This document shows, one piece after another, positions 1 through 7,427 of a DNA stretch of 34,118 nt. The position numbers and the translations under genes were made by a program. This stretch comes from Bacteroidota bacterium (lineage in GTDB: Bacteria; Bacteroidota; Bacteroidia; Bacteroidales; Prolixibacteraceae): the NCBI GenBank assembly GCA_023251435.1, contig JAHEYU010000015.1, positions 1-34,118 on the forward strand, read 5' to 3'. The number at the start of each line of letters is the position of its first letter. Within the stretch, counting starts at the first letter, position 1. The notes under the pieces are model-generated. The model made no database searches and was not told the origin of the DNA. It was given only the letters and a program-made list of their open reading frames with translations.

Positions 1-95
1 ATGCCGGGCTGGCTGCCAGCATTTTCCATTACAAGGAAATTGCGATACCCGATTTGAAAAGTTATTTGAAAAGTAAAGGAATTGTCATAAGATAA
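1..95 (+). CDS. hisF: Imidazole glycerol phosphate synthase cyclase subunit, C-terminal end (partial)
   Basis: Only the last 31 codons are present, and the 5' part lies outside the window. The frame reads through A-G-L-A-A-S-I-F-H-Y and ends K-G-I-V-I-R before a TAA stop. The AASIFH(Y/F) stretch close to the end, followed by an I-P-x-L-K segment, is typical of HisF, the TIM-barrel cyclase that with HisH makes imidazole glycerol phosphate and AICAR. The next gene, 74 bp downstream on the same strand, is hisIE. This fits the usual hisF-hisI(E) order at the end of bacterial histidine operons and supports the call despite the short length. Confidence 0.8.
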   Translation, partial: AGLAASIFHYKEIAIPDLKSYLKSKGIVIR

Positions 96-112
96 AACTT
101 TCTGCATCTTTG
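82..112 (+). promoter_or_regulatory. Possible internal promoter ahead of hisIE
   Basis: CATCTTTG at 105-112 differs at one position from the Bacteroidota -7 consensus TAnnTTTG. A TTG at 82-84 lies 20 bp upstream, the spacing expected for the -33 element. It overlaps the end of hisF, so it would be a secondary promoter inside the operon. This is pattern matching only. Confidence 0.3.
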
Positions 113-169
113 TGCCGGACTTAAATTTGATTCTCAAAGACTTCAGAAAATAATACAACTAAAAATATA

Positions 170-775
170 ATGGAAAATACACAATTAGATTTTACGAAAC
201 TGAATGGCCTGATTCCCGCTGTTATTCAGGATAATACTACCAATGTTGTGCTCATGTTGGGATTTATGAACGAAGAGGCCGTTGCCAAAACTGAAGAAAC
301 CGGTCAGGTTACTTTTTTCAGCCGTACCAAAAATCGATTGTGGACCAAGGGCGAAGAGTCGGGTAATTTTCTGAGTGTAGTTTCAATTGCTTCGGATTGC
401 GATAACGACACATTGCTGATTAAAGTGAATCCGGTTGGTCCGGTTTGCCACACTGGCGATGATACTTGCTGGGGTGAAACAAACGAAGAAAGCGACATCC
501 AGTTTATTGAGTATCTTCAGGACTTTATCGATCAGCGGAAGCAGGAAATGCCCGAAGGTTCGTACACTACTTCGATGTTTCAGAAAGGAACCCGCAAAAT
601 TGCCCAGAAAGTGGGAGAGGAGGCGGTTGAAACCATTATTGGAGCAATGGCCGATGATGATGAAAACTTCCTGTACGAAGGTGCCGATTTATTGTATCAC
701 CTGATTGTTTTATTGTCGCACAAAGGATACCGGATTGAAGATCTGGCACGCGAATTGAAGAAACGGCACAAATAA
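170..775 (+). CDS. hisIE: Bifunctional phosphoribosyl-AMP cyclohydrolase / phosphoribosyl-ATP pyrophosphatase
   Basis: Fusion enzyme for steps two and three of histidine synthesis: it removes pyrophosphate from PR-ATP (HisE part) and opens the adenine ring of PR-AMP (HisI part). The HisI domain (about residues 10-105) shows WTKGEESGN at 58-66 and the metal-binding D-C-D-N-D at 76-80. The Cys ligands C77, C93 and C100 lie in the family's D-C-D / C-H-T-G / C-W pattern. The HisE domain (about 110-201) carries G-T-R-K-I-A-Q-K-V-G-E-E at 140-151, the all-alpha pyrophosphohydrolase motif. The length of 201 aa is normal for the fused form. The ATG has no clear Shine-Dalgarno sequence, which is common in this phylum. 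The gene follows hisF, so it is probably the last enzyme gene of the operon. Confidence 0.96.
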   Translation: MENTQLDFTKLNGLIPAVIQDNTTNVVLMLGFMNEEAVAKTEETGQVTFFSRTKNRLWTKGEESGNFLSVVSIASDCDNDTLLIKVNPVGPVCHTGDDTCWGETNEESDIQFIEYLQDFIDQRKQEMPEGSYTTSMFQKGTRKIAQKVGEEAVETIIGAMADDDENFLYEGADLLYHLIVLLSHKGYRIEDLARELKKRHK

Positions 776-787
776 ATCAGACTAATC

Positions 788-1066
788 ATGAACTCATTGG
801 CTAAAAATCTTCTCTTGGCATTCAGTGCTATTTTTCTCATTTCTTGCGGAATCATGCGTCAGCCAGTTACAACAACTGTTCCGGTTAATAATAAATCCTA
901 TCAGGTTGATTATTTATTTGAACATGAAGGTTGCAAAGTTTACCGTTTTCAGGATATGGGGCATTATGTTTATTTTACCAATTGTGTTGGCGACGTAACA
1001 AGTATAAAAAAGGATTCTACAGAAGCCCGTATGATCAATCAAATTAGGAATATTCAGCCAAAGTAA
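788..1066 (+). CDS. Small putative lipoprotein (DUF4884-like)
   Basis: This 92-residue protein has a hydrophobic N-terminal signal (about residues 7-19) ending in a lipobox-like F-L-I-S-C-G. Cys20 would therefore be lipidated and the mature protein membrane-anchored. After the Cys come a short polar segment and a probable beta-rich domain (residues 35-75) containing two further Cys (C49 and C67) in G-C-K-V-Y-R-F and T-N-C-V-G-D. It resembles the small Bacteroidota family of unknown function that I recall as DUF4884, but I cannot verify the assignment. It starts 12 bp after hisIE and a hairpin terminator follows at 1137-1172, so it is probably cotranscribed with the histidine genes by read-through rather than by function. 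Its role is unknown. Confidence 0.75.
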   Translation: MNSLAKNLLLAFSAIFLISCGIMRQPVTTTVPVNNKSYQVDYLFEHEGCKVYRFQDMGHYVYFTNCVGDVTSIKKDSTEARMINQIRNIQPK

Positions 1067-1136
1067 TTAGGTAATTTCGACAAATTTATTTCTGAATTTG
1101 GGAATTCAGGAATAATGATGTGTTTTTGGTAAGATA

Positions 1137-1172
1137 AAAACGGAGAATTCTTAAAAAAGAGTCCTCCGTTTT
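1137..1172 (+). terminator. Hairpin terminator after the his/lipoprotein unit
   Basis: A perfect 9-bp stem pairs 1137-1145 (AAAACGGAG) with 1164-1172 (CTCCGTTTT). It extends inward past one mismatch by about six more pairs (1147-1152 with 1157-1162), leaving an A-rich tetraloop. The T-run is the end of the right arm. It lies 71 bp after the lipoprotein stop and before the typA promoter. Confidence 0.65.
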
Positions 1173-1246
1173 GCATTTTAATGTGGCTAAATTGTTAAAA
1201 TAGTAGTATTTACATAAACTTAACCTCCAGCTTACCGTAAAAGCAA

Positions 1247-1274
1247 TTTCGATTGGATTATTAGGCTATCTTTG
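1247..1274 (+). promoter_or_regulatory. Promoter of typA (Bacteroidota-type -7 element)
   Basis: TATCTTTG at 1267-1274 matches TAnnTTTG exactly. The -33 position is weak (TTTC at 1247-1250). Transcription would begin near 1281, leaving a leader of only about 14 nt before the ATG at 1295. This also argues against a TTG start at 1286. Confidence 0.5.
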
Positions 1275-1294
1275 CGCCTTCATTTTTGAACCCT

Positions 1295-3097
1295 ATGCAG
1301 AAGATAAGAAACATTGCGATTATTGCCCACGTTGACCACGGAAAAACCACATTGGTTGACAAGATGATTTACTATTGTAACATCATGAAAGAACACGAGA
1401 AGATACAAGAGTTGATTCTCGACAGCAACGATTTGGAACGTGAACGAGGAATTACGATTCTGGCAAAAAATGTATCGGTTATTTATAAAGATATTAAAAT
1501 CAATATTATAGATACTCCCGGTCACGCCGATTTTGGCGGAGAAGTTGAGCGTGTATTGAACATGGCCGACGGTGTTTTATTACTGGTTGATGCTTTTGAA
1601 GGCACTATGCCACAAACACGGTTTGTACTGTCGAAAGCACTCGCTTTAGGCCTGAAACCTATTGTTGTGGTAAATAAAGTTGACAAACCCAATTGCAGGC
1701 CTGAAGAGGTTCACGAACAGGTTTTTGACCTGATGTACAGTTTGAATGCCACCGAAGAACAGTTAAATTTTCCGACTATTTACGGGTCGGCCAAACAAGG
1801 CTGGATGTCTGATGACTGGAAAGTTCCTACCGACAACATCGAAGCTTTGCTTAAATCGATTGTAAAAAATATACCAGCCCCGGTTGCAAATCCCGGAACT
1901 CCACAGGTTTTAATTACTTCACTCGATTATTCGTCGTATGTTGGCCGTATTGCCATTGGCCGTATTCACCGTGGCGAAATTCGAGAAGGCATGAACGTTT
2001 CGCTGGTTAAACGCGATGGCTCAGTGAAAAGGTGTAAAATAAAAGAACTTCATACATTTACCGGATTGGGCCGTGTTAAGGTCGAAAAAATGATTTCCGG
2101 AGATATTTGTGCAATGGTTGGAATCGAAGGTTTCGATATTGGCGATACGGTTTGTGATTGGGAAAATCCGGAACCGCTTGACCCGATTGCTGTAGATGAA
2201 CCTACCATGAGTATGACTTTCATGATCAACAATTCTCCTTTCTACGGAAAAGAAGGAAAATATGTGACTTCGCGCCACTTGAAAGACCGTCTGGAAAAAG
2301 AACTGGAAAAAAACCTTGCTTTGAGGGTTCTTCCTACCGAATCAGCTGATTCGTATATTGTTTATGGTCGGGGTGTCCTGCATTTATCTGTCCTGATTGA
2401 AACCATGCGTCGCGAAGGATATGAACTTCAGGTGGGGCAGCCTCAGGTATTGTTTAAAGAAATTGATGGCGAAAGATGTGAACCGATCGAAGAAATGCAC
2501 GTCGATGTTCCTGAAGAATATTCAGGAAAAGTGGTTGAAATGGCCTCGCAGCGTAAAGGCGAAATGCAAATTATGGAGCGAAAGGGCGATCGTATTCACC
2601 TCGAATTTATTATTCCGTCGCGCGGAATTATTGGCATGCGTACCAATATGCTGACGGCCACCGCCGGAGAAGCTGTTATGAACCATCGTTTCGTTGAATA
2701 TCAGCCATATAAGGGAGCAATCGATATTCGGAATAACGGATCGCTGGTTGCTCTTGAAACCGGTACAGCATTTGCTTATTCGATCAGTAAGCTTGCCGAC
2801 CGGGGATCATTTTTTATCGATCCACAACAGGAAATTTATGAAGGACAGGTGATTGGTGAGAATAATCGTGCAGATGATTTAACCATCAATGTAACCAAAC
2901 CAAAAAAATTGACCAATATGCGTGCCTCTGGTACCGATGAAAAAATGAGACTGATTACTCCGATAAAATTCAGCCTTGAAGAAGCGCTCGAATATATCAA
3001 AGAAGATGAGTTGGTCGAGGTTACTCCGCTATCTATACGGATGCGAAAAATCGCATTAAAAGAGCACGAACGCAAAAGAGCCGCGAAAAACAGTTAG
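1295..3097 (+). CDS. typA: Ribosome-associated translational GTPase TypA/BipA
   Basis: Translational GTPase of the EF-G/LepA superfamily that binds 70S ribosomes and supports ribosome assembly and stress growth. G1 is A-H-V-D-H-G-K-T-T at residues 11-19, switch I contains E-R-G-I-T-I near 50-55, G3 is D-T-P-G-H-A-D-F at 73-80 with the catalytic His, and G4 is N-K-V-D at 127-130. Domain II, domain III and the BipA-specific C-terminal region follow; S-R-G-I-I-G-M-R-T in that region is characteristic. At 600 aa it has the usual length. I chose ATG 1295 (M-Q-K-I-R-N-I-A-I) over TTG 1286 because family members begin just before R-N-I-A-I-I-A-H and the -7 promoter element ends at 1274. It is a single-gene transcript bounded by terminators. 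Confidence 0.97.
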   Translation: MQKIRNIAIIAHVDHGKTTLVDKMIYYCNIMKEHEKIQELILDSNDLERERGITILAKNVSVIYKDIKINIIDTPGHADFGGEVERVLNMADGVLLLVDAFEGTMPQTRFVLSKALALGLKPIVVVNKVDKPNCRPEEVHEQVFDLMYSLNATEEQLNFPTIYGSAKQGWMSDDWKVPTDNIEALLKSIVKNIPAPVANPGTPQVLITSLDYSSYVGRIAIGRIHRGEIREGMNVSLVKRDGSVKRCKIKELHTFTGLGRVKVEKMISGDICAMVGIEGFDIGDTVCDWENPEPLDPIAVDEPTMSMTFMINNSPFYGKEGKYVTSRHLKDRLEKELEKNLALRVLPTESADSYIVYGRGVLHLSVLIETMRREGYELQVGQPQVLFKEIDGERCEPIEEMHVDVPEEYSGKVVEMASQRKGEMQIMERKGDRIHLEFIIPSRGIIGMRTNMLTATAGEAVMNHRFVEYQPYKGAIDIRNNGSLVALETGTAFAYSISKLADRGSFFIDPQQEIYEGQVIGENNRADDLTINVTKPKKLTNMRASGTDEKMRLITPIKFSLEEALEYIKEDELVEVTPLSIRMRKIALKEHERKRAAKNS

Positions 3098-3131
3098 TAT
3101 TTTTGCTGAAAATTTTGCAAAATATAGAGAT

Positions 3132-3171
3132 CCCTGATTGGTGTAAAAACCGATCAGGGGTTTTTGTTTTT
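3132..3171 (+). terminator. Terminator of typA
   Basis: An 11-bp stem pairs 3132-3142 (CCCTGATTGGT) with 3149-3159 (ACCGATCAGGG), with one G-U pair and a 6-nt loop. It is followed by a T-rich run at 3161-3171. It is a classic rho-independent structure 35 bp after the stop codon. Confidence 0.88.
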
Positions 3172-3322
3172 AAGGCATTGGTTACCTGTTTTTACCTTTT
3201 GACTTACATCTTTTAGTGATGAATTGTTCTACAACACAATATTGATAATAAAAGGTAAAAAACATATTTTTTTAGGTTAAAATGTCGTATATTTTATTAA
3301 CCAATAATTAATATCTGCGATT

Positions 3323-4024
3323 ATGAATGTCATATCAACTTGCTTAACCGGAACTGCAACCATCCTGACTTGCAGAAAGATCGCCCAGTCATTTAGTGAG
3401 AATATCTACGAACTCTCTTCAATCAGGCACAATTGGTCGCCTGAATATGCAAAAGATCTGAAGCATAGAATTGATAGCATTATGCATCAGTATTTTTCTG
3501 AAGAATCGCTATCCGAACATCTCGAAAAACACGGGCAGTTTTATGAACTGATGATTTCTGCTTTGAAAGACATTACCGTTTTCCGTGCCGAATTGAAAGT
3601 TGATTTCAGCTACGACAAGCAATTTCTGAAGGATACTTTTGAAAAATTAGGTTATGTTGATTATTTCAGTGATGCTAAAAATGGCGATCATTTTAGTCTG
3701 TATAAAATGATGGCTACTTTTAAACGCAACATGGACAGCGATCTGCAACAAATGGTTCTGTCGCGTGGGATCGATGCCGGTTTACTAACCCGTTTGCTTA
3801 CCTACAAAGAAAAGTTGGCTGAATTGAAGAACTGCTTCGACATTTCGCATGGGCAGGACCAATTAGATGCTGAATTGAAGCGCGAAATTAATGCTATCTA
3901 TTCTGAAATTAAGAATGTGTGTCGCATTGTTAACGCTTATTATGAGTTTGATCCTGCTCAACGCGATCGATTCTGCTTTTACAAGGTCATGATCGGGCTT
4001 AAAAAGTCGATGCTTGTAAGCTGA
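3323..4024 (+). CDS. Uncharacterised helical protein, possible internal duplication
   Basis: I do not recognise this 233-residue protein. It has no convincing signal peptide; the weakly hydrophobic start contains two Cys at positions 7 and 17. It is rich in charged amphipathic helix from residue 20 onward. Two segments about 93 residues apart look alike: F-S-L-Y-K-M-M-A-T-F-K-R-N-M at 124-137 and F-C-F-Y-K-V-M-I-G-L-K-K-S-M at 217-230. Each is preceded by a similar aromatic, Asp-containing stretch (Y-V-D-Y-F-S-D and N-A-Y-Y-E-F-D). The gene stands alone between the typA terminator and its own strong terminator. TATCTGCG at 3312-3319 is a poor -7 match just ahead of the ATG. Codon use resembles its neighbours, so nothing suggests recent transfer. 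The reading frame is convincing; the function is unknown. Confidence 0.75.
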   Translation: MNVISTCLTGTATILTCRKIAQSFSENIYELSSIRHNWSPEYAKDLKHRIDSIMHQYFSEESLSEHLEKHGQFYELMISALKDITVFRAELKVDFSYDKQFLKDTFEKLGYVDYFSDAKNGDHFSLYKMMATFKRNMDSDLQQMVLSRGIDAGLLTRLLTYKEKLAELKNCFDISHGQDQLDAELKREINAIYSEIKNVCRIVNAYYEFDPAQRDRFCFYKVMIGLKKSMLVS

Positions 4025-4028
4025 AAAT

Positions 4029-4063
4029 AAAAAATCCGGAGATTCGACACCTCCGGATTTTTT
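4029..4063 (+). terminator. Bidirectional terminator between convergent genes
   Basis: A 13-bp perfect stem pairs 4029-4041 with 4051-4063 (AATCCGGAG core), with a 9-nt loop. A-rich sequence lies on the left and T-rich on the right, so it can terminate both the rightward 233-aa gene and the leftward DUF4494-like gene that ends at 4090. Confidence 0.88.
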
Positions 4064-4089
4064 GTTGCTTTGTTCGCAGATTGAGCGAC

Positions 4090-4671
4090 CTATTCCTGAT
4101 CGTCAATTTCTTCTTCTTCGGTATCTTCTTCTTCCTCCTCGTCAGCAGAGTAAACTACATCCAAATCCTCATCTTCGAAAACCGGTGTTTTGGTTACCTC
4201 TTTTAGAGGCTTCAGGTTCGAAGGAATTGGTGCGTTTACTTTATCCTCGAAATAAGGGAATACATCAACGATAGTTGATATTGCCAGCGAAGTAGTCTGG
4301 TAAGGTACCAGAATGTAAGAAAGTCCGTCTTCGAGGCGTTGAAGTGCCTGTTTCAGATCGTCGGCTGCAACCAGAAAATAGTTGTTGATTTTCTTCTCTT
4401 TGCCTGCTTTTTCGTCGATGGTCACAATACCAATCCTGGCTTTGTACCACCATTCGCCGTTTTCGTGCGGGTATATTTCAACGATATTCGATTTTTTGAT
4501 GTTGTCAACCATAAATTCACCGCGAACCATGGTTTCCATTTGCTGAATGATGCGTGTTTCTGCATCAGTAAATGACACTGCGTCAACCAGATATACTTCA
4601 CTGACTTTGCGTTCACGACCATCGTCGTCTATTTTTACATATTTTACTTTACACTCGAACCAGGTTTGCAT
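4090..4671 (-). CDS. DUF4494-like protein with acidic C-terminal tail
   Basis: 193 residues with no signal peptide or membrane segment, so cytoplasmic. The N-terminal 160 residues form an alpha/beta domain opening with M-Q-T-W-F-E-C-K-V-K-Y and Y-L-V-D-A-V-S-F-T-D-A-E. I recall these as hallmarks of DUF4494, a family confined to Bacteroidota and of unknown function. A second, similar beta-strand set (W-W-Y-K-A-R-I-G and N-N-Y-F-L-V-A-A-D-D) suggests two related halves, each moving from a strand to a 'V-A-A/V-D-A' helix. The last 30 residues (about 165-193) are almost all Asp/Glu and probably disordered. It has its own promoter-like element at 4694-4701 and shares the terminator at 4029-4063. 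The family assignment is from memory; no function is claimed. Confidence 0.85.
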   Translation of the reverse strand: MQTWFECKVKYVKIDDDGRERKVSEVYLVDAVSFTDAETRIIQQMETMVRGEFMVDNIKKSNIVEIYPHENGEWWYKARIGIVTIDEKAGKEKKINNYFLVAADDLKQALQRLEDGLSYILVPYQTTSLAISTIVDVFPYFEDKVNAPIPSNLKPLKEVTKTPVFEDEDLDVVYSADEEEEEDTEEEEIDDQE

Positions 4672-4693
4672 ACGCTTAATTTTTTTTGATCTG

Positions 4694-4701
4694 CAAAGAT
4701 A
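4694..4701 (-). promoter_or_regulatory. -7 element upstream of the DUF4494-like gene
   Basis: On the minus strand this reads TATCTTTG, an exact TAnnTTTG match 22 bp upstream of the start codon. I see no convincing -33 TTG/TTTG at the expected distance. Confidence 0.4.
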
Positions 4702-4770
4702 TTTTCCTGATTGGGAATTCAGGGAAATAGAAGAAATAGTTATTCACAAAATTTGAAGAATGATCATTAC

Positions 4771-4811
4771 AAAAAGCAAAGTCCGGGTTCCACTTGAAGT
4801 GGAGCCCGGAC
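4771..4811 (-). terminator. Terminator of the flavodiiron protein gene
   Basis: A 13-bp stem pairs 4781-4793 with 4799-4811 (GTCCGGG(T/C)TCCAC, one G-U pair), with a 5-nt loop. In the leftward direction it is followed by a T-rich run, the complement of 4771-4780. It is 23 bp past the stop codon at 4835. Confidence 0.88.
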
Positions 4812-4834
4812 CAATTTTCATATTGAATTAATAT

Positions 4835-6025
4835 CTAGTCATTTAATAGTCGGTCGGCAATGGCGTTTGCCAGATCAACATACTTGTTAAAATGATCGGC
4901 TTTCATGGCACCTTTTTCTTCCAAAGGTTCTCCTACCATTTCCCACTGAATTTCTTCGGCAAATTTCATCAGGTTTTTAACTCCGCCGCCGTTCCAGCTG
5001 TACGAACCAAAAATGCCGAGCAAATGGTTTTTTATTCCCATGTGCCTGATGGTTGTCAGTAAAGTTTCAACTGTCGGGAACATTGCATTGTTGTAAGCCG
5101 CACTTCCCAGGATTAAAGCTTTGTACTTAAATATATCGCTTATAATGAATGATGGGTGTGTCTTTGACGAATCGTAAACCCGTATGTTCCTTATTCCTCT
5201 GACAGCCAACTGTCGGGCAATAATCTCGGCCATCTTAGCCGTATTTCCGTACATCGAGCCATAAACAATTACTGCTCCGGGTTCAGTATGGTAAGTACTC
5301 AGTTGTTGATATTTTTCGAGTATGTAGTCAATGTGCGACCGCCAAATCATACCATGTGTCGCGGCGATCATCTTGATTTCGTATTTGGCAATTTTTTTCA
5401 GGGCTCGTTGGGTATGCGGGCAATATTTTCCAACGATGTTTGAGAAATACCGAACGATTTCCTCCTCATAAAGTGTATAGTCCAACTCATCGTCAAAAAT
5501 TCCGCCATCCAGAGTGCCATAACTTCCGCAGGCATCGCCTGTGAACAGGATTTTATTGGTCGCTTCGTAGGTAACCATTGTTTCGGGCCAATGTACCATC
5601 GGTATGGTTGTAAACTGCAGGTTGCATTTTCCGAGCGAAAGTTCTGAATCGTCATAAACTTCAATCGATTGCTGGTTAACCTGGTAAAAATTGGCAGCCA
5701 TTTCGAAGGTTTTTTTATTTCCTACCAGCGTGATATTTGGGTAGCGCGAAATAACTGCTTTCAATGCTCCTGAATGATCAGGTTCCATGTGATTGATGAT
5801 CAGGTAATCAACCTCCCTGCCTTCGGTCAGTAAAGCGATCTGATCGAGATAATCGTCAATATATGAGCGTTCTACTGTGTCGATCAGCGCAATCTTTTCA
5901 TCAACAATGAGGTACGAATTGTATGAAACTCCCTTTGGAATGGGCCAGATGTTTTCAAAAAGGTGGGTTTTTCGATCATTAAATCCCACGTAGTAAATAT
6001 TTTCGGCTAAATTAACCTTATGCAT
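4835..6025 (-). CDS. A-type flavoprotein / flavodiiron protein (O2/NO reductase)
   Basis: Flavodiiron protein with an N-terminal metallo-beta-lactamase-like diiron domain and a C-terminal flavodoxin domain. It reduces O2 to water and/or NO to N2O using electrons from a rubredoxin or flavin partner. All expected iron ligands are visible, numbering from the ATG at 6025: H79-x-E81-x-D83-H84 (N-H-M-E-P-D-H-S-G), H145 (M-V-H-W-P-E-T), D164 (T-G-D-A-C-G-S-Y-G) and H224 (A-A-T-H-G-M). The FMN loop G-S-M-Y-G-N-T lies at 256-262. At 396 aa it is the simple class without fused rubredoxin or flavin reductase. The frame stays open 19 codons further upstream to 6082, but homologues start near M-x-x-V-x-L-A-E-N-I-Y, so I take 6025. 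It is a single-gene unit with its own terminator. Sequence alone does not separate O2 from NO preference. Confidence 0.93.
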   Translation of the reverse strand: MHKVNLAENIYYVGFNDRKTHLFENIWPIPKGVSYNSYLIVDEKIALIDTVERSYIDDYLDQIALLTEGREVDYLIINHMEPDHSGALKAVISRYPNITLVGNKKTFEMAANFYQVNQQSIEVYDDSELSLGKCNLQFTTIPMVHWPETMVTYEATNKILFTGDACGSYGTLDGGIFDDELDYTLYEEEIVRYFSNIVGKYCPHTQRALKKIAKYEIKMIAATHGMIWRSHIDYILEKYQQLSTYHTEPGAVIVYGSMYGNTAKMAEIIARQLAVRGIRNIRVYDSSKTHPSFIISDIFKYKALILGSAAYNNAMFPTVETLLTTIRHMGIKNHLLGIFGSYSWNGGGVKNLMKFAEEIQWEMVGEPLEEKGAMKADHFNKYVDLANAIADRLLND

Positions 6026-6264
6026 AAGGAAATGTTTTGATGAAGATTTTATTTCTGTGCGAAAATAAGCAAATTCGGCCAAACCAGGTAGGTCTGAATT
6101 TCGTTACTTCAGAAATTAAGATAAAGATTACAAATATTTGTTCAGGTTTTAGGGTGTGACCCCGATATTTAAGTTTGTAATTCGGTTTAGGTACTTTGGA
6201 TGAAATGACTATTTTTATGCAAAAAAACCGAAACTATATGGAAATAATCAAAAAAGGAAGGATT

Positions 6265-7299
6265 ATGTTGTTCCCCAGATTAAATAAATGGTTCCTCATT
6301 GTTTTTGTAATTGCTCTTTCGTTAGTCGGACTTCGTGCCTACCAGATTTATCATTACATTTTTGACGAAAATATTCATACGCCCGGAAGTATTATTATTC
6401 CACTGAATGCGACTTATGAACAGGTAGTTGATAGCTTGAAGAAGCATCAGATCATTTCGAATTACAAGGCTTTCGAATGGGTGGCCAAGCGCAAGAAATA
6501 TAAGGAAATGATTAAGCCCGGAAAATACTTGCTTGATAAGGGGTTGAATACCAACGAAATTCTAAATATGCTGAGGTCTGGTCAACAGCAGCCAGTTATG
6601 GTTACTTTTAATAATCTGCGGTTTATTGGTGAGTTGGCTGGAGCTGTTTCAAAATATATTGAGCCCGATTCGTTAGAGTTGATTGAAAAATTCAAGGACC
6701 CGACTATTCATGCAAAATTTGGCTTCAACGAAAATACATTTCATTGCATGTTTATTCCGAATACCTACGAATTTTACTGGACAACAACTTCCGATCAGTT
6801 TCTGGAACGTATGTCGATGGAATACAAGCGTTTCTGGAACGAGGAGCGCAGAAACAAAGCCCAGGAATTAGGCCTGACTCCCGAGGAAGTAATGACCGTG
6901 GCATCTATTGTTCAGGAAGAAACCAACAAGAATGATGAAAAGCCTACTGTTGCCGGTTTATACCTGAACCGGATTAAACGCGGAATGCCTTTGCAGGCTG
7001 ATCCGACAGTAAAGTTTGCATTGGGCAATTTCAGGATAAAACGAGTTCTGAATAGTCATCTCGAGATCGATTCTCCATACAATACGTATAAATATCCCGG
7101 ATTGCCTCCGGGCCCGATTAATTTTCCTGAATTATCGAGTATCGAATCGGTTTTGAATGCGGATAAGACAGCGTACATTTATATGTGTGCCCGCGAAGAT
7201 TTTTCGGGATACCACAATTTTTCGAAGACGCTATCAGGTCACAACGAAAACGCGCGGAAATACAGAGCAGCACTCGACTCAATGGAGGTTTTCAAGTAA
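6265..7299 (+). CDS. mltG: Endolytic murein transglycosylase MltG
   Basis: YceG-like membrane-anchored lytic transglycosylase that cleaves nascent glycan strands and so limits their length. One N-terminal transmembrane segment (W-F-L-I-V-F-V-I-A-L-S, about residues 9-22) is followed by a LysM-like region. The catalytic domain shows A-S-I-V-Q-E-E-T with the presumed catalytic Glu at residue 218, then the family signatures N-R-I-K-R-G-M-P-L-Q-A-D-P-T and Y-P-G-L-P-P-G-P-I. The frame is open from a TTG at 6196. I chose ATG 6265 because AAGGAAGG sits just upstream and because this start places the transmembrane segment at the very N terminus. ATG 6238 is the main alternative. A possible -7 element (TACTTTGG, 6193-6200) also argues against starts at 6196 or 6205. 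Confidence 0.92.
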   Translation: MLFPRLNKWFLIVFVIALSLVGLRAYQIYHYIFDENIHTPGSIIIPLNATYEQVVDSLKKHQIISNYKAFEWVAKRKKYKEMIKPGKYLLDKGLNTNEILNMLRSGQQQPVMVTFNNLRFIGELAGAVSKYIEPDSLELIEKFKDPTIHAKFGFNENTFHCMFIPNTYEFYWTTTSDQFLERMSMEYKRFWNEERRNKAQELGLTPEEVMTVASIVQEETNKNDEKPTVAGLYLNRIKRGMPLQADPTVKFALGNFRIKRVLNSHLEIDSPYNTYKYPGLPPGPINFPELSSIESVLNADKTAYIYMCAREDFSGYHNFSKTLSGHNENARKYRAALDSMEVFK

Positions 7300-7357
7300 T
7301 TATTGTCAATTTATCCATAGATTACGTATCAGTTTTTTAGATACGATTTCATAATAT

Positions 7358-7407
7358 AAAAAGCTACCGGAAGATTGAACGATTTCAATTCTTCCGGTAG
7401 CTTTTTT
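7358..7407 (+). terminator. Bidirectional terminator between mltG and dnaJ
   Basis: A 16-bp stem pairs 7358-7373 (AAAAAGCTACCGGAAG) with 7391-7406, and an inner TTG/CAA pairing is possible. T-runs are present on both strands. It serves convergent mltG (+) and dnaJ (-). A smaller 6-bp hairpin at 7325-7345 precedes it. Confidence 0.9.
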
Positions 7408-7427
7408 ATGCTGATCTTAATGCTCTG

